Notes: generated from the letters alone by a model not told the origin. 47,810 nt of DNA from JABDKJ01 sp964609215 (GCA_964609215.1 CAZSQZ010000022.1:1-47810); one strand, 5' to 3'; shown: positions 34,157-43,934, numbered from the stretch's first letter. Made by a program: numbers and translations.

Positions 34157-35379
34157 ATATTATATTCTTTTATTTTACGATAAAGCGTTCGCTCCGAAAT
34201 CCCCAATTCCTTTGCAGCATATTTTCTTTTGTTCTTATGTTTTTTCAAGGCCTTTAGAATGAATTCTTTCTCCTTGTCTGCTAATGATAATGACTCCTCA
34301 ACTTCCTCATGCACTTGTATAGGTTGAGGATAAGCTTCAGGACTATTGCCGTAAGAAATGGAAGTGTTTTCACGAGGAATGATTTCTATTTTATTATCAT
34401 TCATCATCTCCTTCACAAAAGCTGTACTCTCAGGATTTAAATCAGCCATTCCATCGCCATCCATGATGTCACGAACTAAAGATTTTAACTGATTCAGATC
34501 CTTCTTCATATCAAACAAAACTTTATAAAGAAGCTCTCTTTCATTTAAATCATTGTCTTGGGTACCTTCACTCGCTAAAACAGGGAGCCTGCTTTTATAA
34601 GCCTCGGGCAAATACTTAATAATGGTCTCTCTATTGATTCGCCTATCAGACTCAATAACAGAGAGTTGCTCGGTAACATTTCTTAACTGACGAATATTTC
34701 CAGGCCATCTATAATTTACCAAAACTTCTTTGGCCCCATCTTCCAATTGAATCACTGGCATTCTGTACTTATCCGAAAAGTCAACAGCAAATTTTCTGAA
34801 TAAAAGTTCAATATCCTCCTTTCTATTTCGCAAGGGAGGTAGCTCCAAAGGCACGGTACTTAATCGATAGTACAAATCCTCCCTAAATTTTCCCTTCTCA
34901 ATCTCTTCTGGAATATTTTTATTGGTTGCAGCTATAATCCGAACATCTGTTTTTTGAACCTTGGAGGAACCCACTCTAATGAATTCTCCTGACTCTAAGA
35001 CCCTAAGTAATCTAACTTGAGTTTGCAGCGGCATTTCCGCCACTTCATCCAGAAAAATAGTTCCTCCGTTTGCTTCCTCAAAATAACCTGCTCTATCCGT
35101 TGTTGCACCAGTATAAGCTCCTTTAACATGACCAAATAATTCTGAATCTATTGTACCCTCAGGAAGTGCTCCACAGTTCACTGCAATATACTTATTATGC
35201 TTGCGATGACTTAGGTTATGAATGATCTGTGGCATAACTTCTTTTCCAGTACCACTTTCTCCTGATACCAAAACAGATATATCTGTTGGCGCTACTTGTT
35301 GCGCTATATCAAGCGCCCGCTTTAATCCAGAAGAATTTCCTATTATTCCAAACCGTTGTTTTATTGCTTGATTATCCAT
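34153..35379 (-). CDS. Sigma-54-interacting AAA+ activator without receiver domain
   Basis: A 408-residue regulator. It begins almost directly with the AAA+ domain (15-240): Walker A GESGTGKE at 40-47, the sigma-54 contact loop GAYTGA at 87-92 (GAFTGA with Tyr), Walker B GGTIFLDEVAEMP at 105-117, and the arginine finger region FREDLYYRLSTVPL. A middle linker (250-360) follows and then a Fis-type helix-turn-helix at about 380-408 (KYAAKELGISERTLYRKIKE). No receiver, GAF or PAS domain, so control must come from level or partner proteins. It lies directly behind miaB (no gap) and overlaps lptE. Confidence 0.93.
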   Translation of the reverse strand: MDNQAIKQRFGIIGNSSGLKRALDIAQQVAPTDISVLVSGESGTGKEVMPQIIHNLSHRKHNKYIAVNCGALPEGTIDSELFGHVKGAYTGATTDRAGYFEEANGGTIFLDEVAEMPLQTQVRLLRVLESGEFIRVGSSKVQKTDVRIIAATNKNIPEEIEKGKFREDLYYRLSTVPLELPPLRNRKEDIELLFRKFAVDFSDKYRMPVIQLEDGAKEVLVNYRWPGNIRQLRNVTEQLSVIESDRRINRETIIKYLPEAYKSRLPVLASEGTQDNDLNERELLYKVLFDMKKDLNQLKSLVRDIMDGDGMADLNPESTAFVKEMMNDNKIEIIPRENTSISYGNSPEAYPQPIQVHEEVEESLSLADKEKEFILKALKKHKNKRKYAAKELGISERTLYRKIKEYNI

Positions 35380-36807
35380 CTATGATACTATTTTTCCTCT
35401 TAGGGTTGCGGAAGTGCAATCCTCAATTAATACATTAACATAATCCCCTATTTTGGAATCTTCCTTTGGAAAAACAACCATTGCATTTTGCGAGTTTCTT
35501 CCACAATAATCCTCTTTAGATTTCTTTGAAACTTTTTCAACCAAAACCTCACAAGTTTGCCCTAAAAATTCCTTATTCCTGAGTAAAGAATGTTCCCTTT
35601 GTAGCGCAACAATTTCACTTAATCTTTTGGATTTAACATCCTCAGGTACATCATCTTCAAACTTCCTTTCTGCCAATGTTTTTGGACGCTCAGAATAAGT
35701 ATACATATATGCAAAACCAAACTTAACTTCTTCCATTAAAGAAATAGTCTCGGAATGCTCCTCGTCCGTTTCTCCGCAAAAACCAGCAATAAAATCTGTA
35801 GAAATACCAGCTTCTGGAACTATGCTTTTAATTGCAGAGATTCTATCCAAATACCATTCTCTAGAATAACCTCTATTCATTCTATTTAACACTTCACTAT
35901 TGCCACTCTGCACTGGCAAATGGACATAATTACAAATGTTATCATACTTAGAAATCGTTTCCAATACCTCATCTGTCATATCTTTTGGATGAGAAGTTGA
36001 AAAACGCACTCTTAAATCTGGACTGACCAACGCAACCATCTCCATTAACCGCGCAAAATTAACCACTTCTTTATTAGAATCTATTACCGTTCCTTTCTTA
36101 TCAATATTCCAACGATAGCTGTCAACATTTTGCCCCAGGAGTGTAACCTCTTTGTAGCCTTGTTCAACCAAATACTTTGCTTCATGCACAATACTTTTTG
36201 GGTCTCTACTCCTCTCTCTTCCTCTAGTAAATGGTACTACGCAGAAAGAACACATATTATCGCAACCTCTCATTATTGAAATAAATGCGGTAACCCCGTT
36301 TGAATCTAAACGGATAGGATTAATATCTGCGTAAGTCTCTTCTCTTGAAAGCAAAACATTTACTGCCTTCTGGCCGCCTTCAACCTCTTGTATTAGCTTC
36401 GGTAAATCCTTGTAAGCATCTGGACCGGCAACTAAATCTACCAGTTTTTCTTCTTCTAGTATTTGACTTTTCAGACGTTCTGCCATACAGCCTAAAATAC
36501 CAATTACCATTCCTGGTCTTTCCTTTTTGCCCTGCTTCAGTTGATTAATTCTTGTGCGAACTTTTTGCTCCGCATTTTCTCTTATAGAACACGTATTTAT
36601 TAAAACCACATCTGCAACACTTGAATCCTTTGTGGTGCTAAAACCATTTTTAGAAAGTATAGATGCTACAATTTCACTGTCTGCAAAGTTCATTGCACAG
36701 CCATAACTTTCTAAGTAGAGTTTTTTAGAGTTTGAATGATTATCTTTCTCTAATTCCAATATCTCACCTTGCTTTGTTTCGTCTATTTCCTTGCTACCTA
36801 TATTCAC
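35380..36807 (-). CDS. miaB: tRNA-2-methylthio-N6-dimethylallyladenosine synthase MiaB
   Basis: A 475-residue radical-SAM methylthiotransferase acting on A37 of tRNAs. N-terminal UPF0004 domain with the auxiliary cluster cysteines C37 (YGCAMNFADSE), C73 (NTCSIRENAE) and C107 (LGCMAER). Radical SAM cluster C182-C186-C189 (RGCDNMCSFCVVPFTRGRER). C-terminal TRAM domain from about 410 (NKEFLGQTCEVLVE). The N-terminal 28 residues are a variable extension. First gene of a five-gene operon to secG, with a promoter at 36862-36833. Confidence 0.97.
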   Translation of the reverse strand: MNIGSKEIDETKQGEILELEKDNHSNSKKLYLESYGCAMNFADSEIVASILSKNGFSTTKDSSVADVVLINTCSIRENAEQKVRTRINQLKQGKKERPGMVIGILGCMAERLKSQILEEEKLVDLVAGPDAYKDLPKLIQEVEGGQKAVNVLLSREETYADINPIRLDSNGVTAFISIMRGCDNMCSFCVVPFTRGRERSRDPKSIVHEAKYLVEQGYKEVTLLGQNVDSYRWNIDKKGTVIDSNKEVVNFARLMEMVALVSPDLRVRFSTSHPKDMTDEVLETISKYDNICNYVHLPVQSGNSEVLNRMNRGYSREWYLDRISAIKSIVPEAGISTDFIAGFCGETDEEHSETISLMEEVKFGFAYMYTYSERPKTLAERKFEDDVPEDVKSKRLSEIVALQREHSLLRNKEFLGQTCEVLVEKVSKKSKEDYCGRNSQNAMVVFPKEDSKIGDYVNVLIEDCTSATLRGKIVS

Positions 36808-36832
36808 ACTTTATCTATTATCAAAAGGCATG

Positions 36833-36862
36833 CAAAGGTACGATATTAGAAAATTCTGACAA
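36833..36862 (-). promoter_or_regulatory. Promoter of the miaB-secG operon
   Basis: On the minus strand: TTG (36862-36860), exactly 19 bases, then TACCTTTG (36840-36833), a perfect match to TTG-N19-TAnnTTTG. The miaB ATG is at 36807, implying a leader of about 20 bases. Confidence 0.75.
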
Positions 36863-36870
36863 TTTGTCAG
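36856..36870. promoter_or_regulatory. Palindrome overlapping the miaB -33 element (possible operator)
   Basis: CTGACAATTTGTCAG is a perfect inverted repeat with seven-base arms around one central base. It covers the TTG of the miaB promoter, so a dimeric protein bound here would block the promoter. No regulator can be named. Confidence 0.45.
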
Positions 36871-37048
36871 GATAATTATTTTCTTGAAATCTACATTCGA
36901 CCTATCTGTTTGAAAACAAGCAATTTAAACCCTTAATAAATACATATTAAAAAAAGGAATTTAATATTAGTTCATTTAAGGTATAGCTCAGTGATATATA
37001 TAATGTCTTTCTTTGTGAAACGTTTAGCAACTAAAAAAAGAAACGAGG

Positions 37049-39343
37049 ATGGCGAAGAATTTAGTTATTGTGGAGTCCCCTGCAAAGGCAAAAACAATTG
37101 AAAAATATCTTGGAAAAGAATTTTTAGTAAAATCTAGTTTTGGGCATGTTAGAGACTTGGAGTCCAACAAACTCTCTATAGATGTGGAAAAGGATTTTGC
37201 ACCAACCTATGTAATTTCTGATGACAAGAAGAAAATTGTAACGGAGTTGTCTAAATTGGCAAAATCTGCTGAAATGATATGGTTAGCAACGGATGAGGAT
37301 CGAGAGGGAGAAGCTATTTCATGGCATTTAGAGGAAGCTCTAGAACTAGAGGAGACAAAAACCAAACGAATAACTTTTAACGAAATTACCAAGTCTGCTG
37401 TTCTTAAGGCAATTGAAAATCCTAGAGAAATAAATAGAGATTTAGTAAATGCGCAGCAAGCGAGAAGAGTTTTGGATAGACTTGTAGGTTTTGAACTATC
37501 TCCTGTACTTTGGAGAAAGGTCAAACCATCATTATCCGCTGGAAGAGTGCAGTCTGTTGCGGTAAGACTTATTGTTGAGAGAGAAAGACAAATAATAGAT
37601 TTTGAGTCAAAGTCTTATTTCAGAGTAGTTGCAGAGTTTGCCCCTGATGGCAAGTCGAAAATGAAAGCTGAACTCAACAAAAAATTTGAAAATGAAAGTG
37701 ACGCTGAGGCATTCATCAATGCTTGTCAAGAAGCACAATTCAAAATAGAAAATTTAGAGGTAAAGCCCAGCAAAAGAAGTCCATCTGCTCCATTTACCAC
37801 TTCTACTCTGCAACAAGAAGCTTCCAGAAAGCTAGGTTACTCAGTAGCGCAAACTATGATGCAGGCTCAAAGATTGTATGAAGCAGGACTCATCACATAT
37901 ATGAGAACAGATAGTGTTAATTTATCTGATACGGCTTTGAACGGATCTAAAGCCGCAATTCTAGATAAATTTGGGGAACAGTACTCAAATACAAAGAAAT
38001 ACAGCTCCAAAACCAAAGGAGCTCAGGAGGCTCACGAAGCTATAAGACCTACGGATTTTAATTTAGCCTCTGTAGACAGTGATCAATCTAGACTATATGA
38101 ATTGATTTGGAAAAGAACGGTTGCCAGTCAAATGAGCGAAGCTCAACTAGAACGAACCACTGTTACCATTGACATTTCTAACAGAGATGAAAAATTTGTT
38201 GCAAAAGGAGAAGTCATCAAATTTGACGGATTTCTAAAATTATACATAGAATCTTCTGATGATGAGGATGATGAAGAAAAATCTGGCATGCTACCTCCTT
38301 TAAGCGTTGATCAGGACCTAAAACACAATCTCATTTCAGCAACGCAACGTTTTACCAAGCATCCAGCAAGATTTACGGAGGCGAGCTTAGTTAAAAAGCT
38401 TGAAGAACTAGGTATAGGAAGACCATCTACCTACGCCCCTACCATTTCTACTATTCAGAAAAGACAATATGTTGTTAAGGAGAGCAGAGAAGGAAACGAG
38501 AGAAAATACATGGTCATTTCATTAAATGGTCAGGTCACAAAAGGTGAGCAAACAGAAATTACTGGAGCGGAGAAAAATAAGATGTTCCCAACGGATATAG
38601 GCCTAGTAGTCAATGACTTCTTAGTACAAAACTTCCAATCCATTCTTAGTTATGATTTCACAGCAAGCGTAGAAAAGGAGTTTGACGAAATTGCCAATGG
38701 TCAGAAGGAATGGATTGACATGATAAAAAAATTCTACAATCCATTTCACAAAGTTGTTGAGGATACCCTAGAAAATTCGGAAAGGGCAAAAGGTGAAAGA
38801 CATTTGGGAGAAGATCCAAAATCGGGAAGAAAAGTATTTGCAAGAATTGGAAGGTTTGGCCCAATGGTGCAGATAGGAGAAAGAGAAGAAGAGGAAAAGC
38901 CAAAGTTTGCATCTTTACTTAAGGACCAGAGTATTACTACAATAACTCTGGAGGAAGCACTAGATCTTTTCAAACTCCCAAGAGATATTGGTGAATATGA
39001 AGGTGATGAGGTAGCTGCTGGAATTGGAAGATATGGGCCCTTCGTTCGATTCGGGAAATCATTTGTATCAATTCCTAAGGATGCGGATTATTCAGCCTAT
39101 GATATTTCCTTGGATCAAGCAATTGAACTAATCAAGGCAAAAAAAGAGGCAGATAAAAATAAGTTTATAGCAGAATTTCCGGAGAAAGAAATTTCTGTGT
39201 TAAATGGTAGATATGGTCCTTACATTAAGGCAGGTAAGAAGAATGTGAAAATTCCAAAGGGAACAGATCCTAAGAGCCTCACCTTAGAAGATTGTGAAAA
39301 GATAATAGCAGAGGCAGTTAATTCTAAAAAGAAGAAGAAATAA
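37049..39343 (+). CDS. topA: DNA topoisomerase I
   Basis: A 764-residue type IA topoisomerase relaxing negative supercoils. TOPRIM domain at the start (LVIVESPAKAKTIEKYLG, then WLATDEDREGEAISWHL with the acidic metal site), catalytic tyrosine Y284 in LITYMRTDSVNLS, and LGIGRPSTYAPTIS. The C-terminus has three repeats of the IGRFGP/GRYGP type (GRFGPMVQIG, GRYGPFVRFGK, GRYGPYIKAGKK) instead of zinc fingers, then a Lys-rich end, as is typical for Bacteroidota. Its stop overlaps the ATG of the next gene (TAATG). Confidence 0.98.
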   Translation: MAKNLVIVESPAKAKTIEKYLGKEFLVKSSFGHVRDLESNKLSIDVEKDFAPTYVISDDKKKIVTELSKLAKSAEMIWLATDEDREGEAISWHLEEALELEETKTKRITFNEITKSAVLKAIENPREINRDLVNAQQARRVLDRLVGFELSPVLWRKVKPSLSAGRVQSVAVRLIVERERQIIDFESKSYFRVVAEFAPDGKSKMKAELNKKFENESDAEAFINACQEAQFKIENLEVKPSKRSPSAPFTTSTLQQEASRKLGYSVAQTMMQAQRLYEAGLITYMRTDSVNLSDTALNGSKAAILDKFGEQYSNTKKYSSKTKGAQEAHEAIRPTDFNLASVDSDQSRLYELIWKRTVASQMSEAQLERTTVTIDISNRDEKFVAKGEVIKFDGFLKLYIESSDDEDDEEKSGMLPPLSVDQDLKHNLISATQRFTKHPARFTEASLVKKLEELGIGRPSTYAPTISTIQKRQYVVKESREGNERKYMVISLNGQVTKGEQTEITGAEKNKMFPTDIGLVVNDFLVQNFQSILSYDFTASVEKEFDEIANGQKEWIDMIKKFYNPFHKVVEDTLENSERAKGERHLGEDPKSGRKVFARIGRFGPMVQIGEREEEEKPKFASLLKDQSITTITLEEALDLFKLPRDIGEYEGDEVAAGIGRYGPFVRFGKSFVSIPKDADYSAYDISLDQAIELIKAKKEADKNKFIAEFPEKEISVLNGRYGPYIKAGKKNVKIPKGTDPKSLTLEDCEKIIAEAVNSKKKKK

Positions 39344-40512
39344 TGCAAGAGTACAGTTCCTACTTCGAGCCTATTGATACAGAGAGACTTCGCGCAAAAG
39401 TTAATCCAAGATCCATTTTTTTCGAAACGCTATTTTTTCAGGGAGACACAATTCCGAATTTAAATCATTGTCAAATTGCAATAATCGGAATTAAAGAGGA
39501 TAGAAATTGTGAAGATAATCAAGGTTGCGAGTTTGGGGCAGATAAAATACGAGAAGAGTTTTATTCTCTTTATCGAGCAGACCATAGGTTGAACATTGTT
39601 GACCTTGGAAATATCAAAAAGGGAAACGACATTATTGATACTATTTCCGCCATTTCTACAATTACGGGAGAACTCATTAAGAAAAAAATTATTCCATTAT
39701 ATATTGGAGGAGCTCAGTACTTGACTTTTGGCCTATACAAAGCTTTTGCTCAAATTGAAAAGGCAGTAAATCTAACTTCTATAGATCCAAAATTCGATTT
39801 AGGATTATTAGAGACAGAATTGAAAAGCGATAGTTATTTGAGTAAAATAATTATGGGTGAGCCCAGTTATTTGTTTAACTATATAAATCTGGGTTATCAA
39901 ACTTACTTAACAGAACCGCATCAATTGAAGTTAATGGAAAGAATGTTCTTCGAAACCTTTCGTTTGGGAGAGATCATAAATGACATTCCTTCCACTGAAC
40001 CACTTATAAGAACTAGCGATATACTTTCATTTGATATTTCTTCCATCAGGATGAGTGATAATCCTGCAAATCACAAAGGGCTTCCGAATGGCTTATACGG
40101 TGAACAAGCCTGTCAAATGATGCGTTACGCTGGCTTAAATGAAAACTTAAAGACTCTGGGCATATTCGAATACAATCCTAGCCTTGATGTTCGAAATCAG
40201 TCGGCAAAACTAATCGCTCAGATGATTTGGTGTTTCGCGGATGCATTAATATCAAGGGTAAAAGACATTCCAAGAATGACAAAAAGTAATTTTCTGCAGT
40301 ATAAAGTAAACCTAAAGGAAAAGGCAGATATTACTTTTTATAAAAGTAAGTTAACGGATCGTTGGTGGATGGAAGTGCCATATCCAGAGCGAAAAGAACA
40401 GCCTTATAAAAAGAATGAATTGGTACCCTGTACCTATAATGACTACCAGTCTGCCTGCGAATCTGAGATGCCTTTAAGGTGGTGGAAATCTTTTCAAAGA
40501 TTAAGTAATTAG
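39343..40512 (+). CDS. Ureohydrolase (arginase/formimidoylglutamase)-fold protein, metal site degenerate
   Basis: A 389-residue protein with the arginase/agmatinase/formiminoglutamase fold by pattern. The metal-binding motifs are damaged: the usual GGxH reads GGAQ (122-125), DAHxD reads DPKFD (148-152), and SFDxDxxDP reads SFDISSIRM (229-237), leaving D148, D152 and D231 but losing the histidines and the last two aspartates. A two-manganese active site is therefore unlikely, although databases usually label relatives formimidoylglutamase. It starts on the topA stop codon and precedes the T9SS genes; I recall similar proteins in this context in Bacteroidota. A structural or regulatory role is possible. 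Confidence 0.75.
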   Translation: MQEYSSYFEPIDTERLRAKVNPRSIFFETLFFQGDTIPNLNHCQIAIIGIKEDRNCEDNQGCEFGADKIREEFYSLYRADHRLNIVDLGNIKKGNDIIDTISAISTITGELIKKKIIPLYIGGAQYLTFGLYKAFAQIEKAVNLTSIDPKFDLGLLETELKSDSYLSKIIMGEPSYLFNYINLGYQTYLTEPHQLKLMERMFFETFRLGEIINDIPSTEPLIRTSDILSFDISSIRMSDNPANHKGLPNGLYGEQACQMMRYAGLNENLKTLGIFEYNPSLDVRNQSAKLIAQMIWCFADALISRVKDIPRMTKSNFLQYKVNLKEKADITFYKSKLTDRWWMEVPYPERKEQPYKKNELVPCTYNDYQSACESEMPLRWWKSFQRLSN

Positions 40513-40665
40513 TCCTTTTGCATTCCAATTCATGCATTTCTTACCTTCAAAGGGTAGTTGAAAATTTTTTTCTTTAGAATAAGAATTTGATTATTTTAGT
40601 CGCCTACTTGAGCTAAATGACCTTTAAAATGAAGGTTTTAAAGAGTTCAAAATAACATAGGTTAT

Positions 40666-41598
40666 ATGAAGAAATTATTTGCTATTGTGGTTGTTTTTCT
40701 TGGGGTACAGCAAGTTTCTGCTCAACAGGATTTTCAATTCACACAATTCATGTTTGACAGACTTTCTATCAACCCTGGTGTTGCAGGTTCTGTTGATAAT
40801 TCAATTTGTGCCACCTTATTAGGTCGTCAGCAATGGTCCGGCTTTGACAATGCTCCAAGAACCGGACTTTTAAATGTACATGGCCAGGTTCCTAGATGGA
40901 ATAGTGGAATTGGGCTTTCCGTCTTTTTTGATGAGCTAGGTCAAGAGCAAAACACCGTTGCGAGACTCCACTATGCTTATCATTTTCAAAATTTTCTTAA
41001 TGGAAAATTAGGGGTGGGACTTTCCGCAGGATATTTAAGCAAATCTCTGGGAAATGATTGGATATCAATAGATCCAGTATTAGGAGACCCCTTAATACCA
41101 ACAGATGCAACTTCTGCCGGAATTATGGACTTTAGTCTTGGTCTATATTATTATACTACTAATTTTTATTTAGGACTTTCTTCTACCCATCTAACAGAAG
41201 GTGAAATTGAAGATGTTAATATATCTGCTGCGAGACATTACTGGCTCCAAACTGGATATACACATAGTCTTAATGGAAATATAGATCTTAACCCTAACGT
41301 AATAGTTAAGTCGGATTTAAGTGCAACATCTGTTGATGTTAACTTAACTGCTATATATCAGAATACTTTTTGGTTTGGTGTTTCTTACCGTACAGAAGAT
41401 GCAATTGCTCCTATGTTAGGTTATCAAACACCACTTCAAAATGGAAAGTCAATGTTGAAGGTAGGATACAGTTACGATGTTAATACATCTTTGTTAGCTG
41501 ATTTTAGTGACGGAGGACACGAATTAATGGTACATTACTGTTTGAGATTGGAAAAACCACTTCCGCCTCGAATCTTTCGAGACCCAAGATTTTTGTAA
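40666..41598 (+). CDS. PorP/SprF-family type IX secretion outer-membrane protein
   Basis: A 310-residue beta-barrel-type protein with signal peptide (ending VSAQQ). Family signature FQFTQFMFDRLSINPGVAGS at the mature N-terminus, many alternating beta strands, and the ending HELMVHYCLRL followed by the short tail PPRIFRDPRFL. PorP/SprF proteins sit in the outer membrane, partner the GldK-GldN ring and, as multiple paralogues, help export or anchor particular cargo. Position directly before gldK matches the porP-K-L-M-N gene order. The 153 bases upstream are AT-rich; no convincing promoter was found. Confidence 0.92.
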   Translation: MKKLFAIVVVFLGVQQVSAQQDFQFTQFMFDRLSINPGVAGSVDNSICATLLGRQQWSGFDNAPRTGLLNVHGQVPRWNSGIGLSVFFDELGQEQNTVARLHYAYHFQNFLNGKLGVGLSAGYLSKSLGNDWISIDPVLGDPLIPTDATSAGIMDFSLGLYYYTTNFYLGLSSTHLTEGEIEDVNISAARHYWLQTGYTHSLNGNIDLNPNVIVKSDLSATSVDVNLTAIYQNTFWFGVSYRTEDAIAPMLGYQTPLQNGKSMLKVGYSYDVNTSLLADFSDGGHELMVHYCLRLEKPLPPRIFRDPRFL

Positions 41599-41640
41599 AA
41601 TCAATCATGTAACCTTTACCTAACAATCCCGTTAATAATC

Positions 41641-43056
41641 ATGAAATCAGAGAATCCAAAAACCTGGACAACTGTCTATTCGACTAATATGAAAATAAAC
41701 CTGTTTGGTATGAGAAACTTATTTATTGCTTTCTCGGCTTTAACTCTATTGGCATCCTGCGGAAGCGGGGATAGAGGAGAGTTGATTGGTGCTTTTCCCA
41801 GAACGGATTTTGTACAAGTCAATCCTTATGGCATGAACTATATTCATTTTGGAAGTTATGTTATGGGTCCTGGAGACCAAGACGTTCCGTATGCGCATAC
41901 ATCACGCTCAAAAACGGTATCGGTGCAAGCTTTCTATATTGATGATACGGAAATCACTAACAATGAGTATCGTCAATTCGTTTGGTGGGTAAAAGACTCT
42001 ATAGCGCATAGAATCTTAGGAGAAGCGGATATAGGAGAACATGTAATTGAAGAAAATCAGTACGGAGACGAATTAGATCCTCCAAGAATTAACTGGAGAG
42101 AGAGAATTGAGTGGAATGAAGAGGAAGAAAGAGAAGAACTGGCAGATATGTTTTACTCTGAAAGTGAAAGATTCTACGGTAGAAAGGAAATAGACACGCG
42201 TAAGCTGAAATTCGAGTATTACTGGATAGATTTACAAGCAGCATCAAGAAAACCAGGAAGAGATGTCTTCTCTAACCCTAATAAGAAAGGTCAAGATAGT
42301 CCTATATTGGGTCATGTGGATAGATCTCAGTTTATAATCAAAGAAACGATACAAGTTTATCCAGATACTTTATGCTGGATGCACGACTTTACATATTCCT
42401 ACAATGAGCCAATGACCGAGTCCTATTTCTGGCACCCGGCTTATGATGATTATCCATTAGTTGGAGTAACTTGGACTCAAGCGAAAGCATTTACGGTTTG
42501 GAGAACAAGATTACTGAATCAATGGCTTCAAAGTAGAGGTCAGACATTTGTTCAGAAGTTTAGACTTCCAACAGAGGCTGAATGGGAATATGCGGCAAGA
42601 GGTGGTCTAGACCTAAACCCTTATCCTTGGGGAGGACCTTACGTTAGAAATGTTTTGGGGTGTCCTTTAGCGAACTACAAGCCACTTAGAGGTGATTATG
42701 TGGAAGATAATGGTTTTCACACGGTTCCTGTGACATCATATGAGCCTAATGATTATGGATTGTATTGTATGGCAGGAAATGTCGCAGAATGGACTTCTAC
42801 AGCATTTGATGAATCAGTTTATGATTTTGCTCATGACATGAACCCAGAATATACATATGATGCATTAGCGGATGATCCACCTGCATTGAAAAGAAAGGTG
42901 ATCAGAGGCGGAAGCTGGAAAGATATCGGATACTATATCCAAAATGGCACAAGAACATACGAATATCAGGATACTTCTAAATCCTATATAGGTTTTAGAT
43001 GTGTAATGAGTTATCTTGGAAGAGGTAAAACAGGTGATCCTGAAGATTGGAACTAG
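41641..43056 (+). CDS. gldK: Gliding motility / T9SS lipoprotein GldK (PorK)
   Basis: A 471-residue lipoprotein. From the first ATG the lipobox cysteine is C40 (LTLLASCGS), rather far in; a start at Met17 (41689) or Met24 gives a normal signal length and is probably the real one. The mature part is a formylglycine-generating-enzyme (SUMF1)-like fold: MNYIHFGSYVMGPGDQ, FYIDDTEITNNEYRQFV, FRLPTEAEWEYAARGG, YGLYCMAGNVAEWTS, VIRGGSWKD and SYIGFRCVMSY. GldK forms the large periplasmic ring with GldN beneath the outer membrane. First of four gld genes in order. Confidence 0.96.
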   Translation: MKSENPKTWTTVYSTNMKINLFGMRNLFIAFSALTLLASCGSGDRGELIGAFPRTDFVQVNPYGMNYIHFGSYVMGPGDQDVPYAHTSRSKTVSVQAFYIDDTEITNNEYRQFVWWVKDSIAHRILGEADIGEHVIEENQYGDELDPPRINWRERIEWNEEEEREELADMFYSESERFYGRKEIDTRKLKFEYYWIDLQAASRKPGRDVFSNPNKKGQDSPILGHVDRSQFIIKETIQVYPDTLCWMHDFTYSYNEPMTESYFWHPAYDDYPLVGVTWTQAKAFTVWRTRLLNQWLQSRGQTFVQKFRLPTEAEWEYAARGGLDLNPYPWGGPYVRNVLGCPLANYKPLRGDYVEDNGFHTVPVTSYEPNDYGLYCMAGNVAEWTSTAFDESVYDFAHDMNPEYTYDALADDPPALKRKVIRGGSWKDIGYYIQNGTRTYEYQDTSKSYIGFRCVMSYLGRGKTGDPEDWN

Positions 43057-43110
43057 GAAATTTTAGTATAAGTAAAGGAAAGTTTAATTCAATTTTAATT
43101 TTAGAAAATT

Positions 43111-43902
43111 ATGAAACCAGGGAGTAAAAAATGGAAAAAGTTTATGGCAAAGCTTTATGGAATTGGAGCTGCAGTTGTAATCTTAGGGGCGTTATTTAAA
43201 ATCATGCACTGGCCTTTTGCCAGTTTAATGCTAATTGTAGGTTTGGGAACTGAAGCAATTATATTCTTTTTCTCAGCTTTTGAACCTATTCATGAAGAAG
43301 TGGATTGGTCATTGGTTTATCCTGAATTGGCAACGGGAGAAAAACTTGATCATGATACCCATGCCATTCAAGGCGGTTCTATTACAGAGCAATTAGATAA
43401 TATGCTGGAAGAAGCAAAAATAGAACCCGAACTACTGGCAAGTTTAGGTGAAGGAATGAGAAATTTAAGTACTCAAGCGGGTCAATTAAATGATTTTGCT
43501 GATGCTTCTGTTGCTACAAACAGCTATGTTGAGACGGTAAATTCTGCTTCTCAAACCATGTCTACATTAACCGATTCTTATACGCAAGCTGCAGAGGCAA
43601 TTGCGGGAATTGCAAATGCAAATGATGCTGGAACCAATGCTGGTGAGCAATTGTCAATTATGTCTAATAACTTGCTAGAATTGAATAATGTATATGAAAT
43701 GCAGTTGAATTCTACCCGTGAGAAGATGAATCAAACCAATGAAATCTTTGAAGGCATTCACGACATGATGAATACATTGAACGAATCGGTAGAAGATACA
43801 AGACGATACAAAGAAGGAATGGCAGAGCTGTCTAGAAACTTAAGTTCATTGAATACAGTTTATGGAAATATGCTCTCTGCTATGAATGCAGGTAATGCTT
43901 AA
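43111..43902 (+). CDS. gldL: T9SS motor protein GldL (PorL)
   Basis: A 263-residue inner-membrane protein. Two N-terminal transmembrane helices (about 17-35 and 39-58) with the conserved LFKIMHWPFA between and within them, then a long cytoplasmic helical domain rich in Asn and Ser (about 90-263) with coiled-coil character. GldL and GldM form the proton-driven motor powering type IX secretion and gliding; a conserved glutamate in helix 2 (GTEAIIFFF) matches the proton-pathway residue known for the family. 54 bases behind gldK. Confidence 0.96.
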   Translation: MKPGSKKWKKFMAKLYGIGAAVVILGALFKIMHWPFASLMLIVGLGTEAIIFFFSAFEPIHEEVDWSLVYPELATGEKLDHDTHAIQGGSITEQLDNMLEEAKIEPELLASLGEGMRNLSTQAGQLNDFADASVATNSYVETVNSASQTMSTLTDSYTQAAEAIAGIANANDAGTNAGEQLSIMSNNLLELNNVYEMQLNSTREKMNQTNEIFEGIHDMMNTLNESVEDTRRYKEGMAELSRNLSSLNTVYGNMLSAMNAGNA

Positions 43903-43934
43903 GATAATTTATTAAACCCTAATCACTAAGTAAA

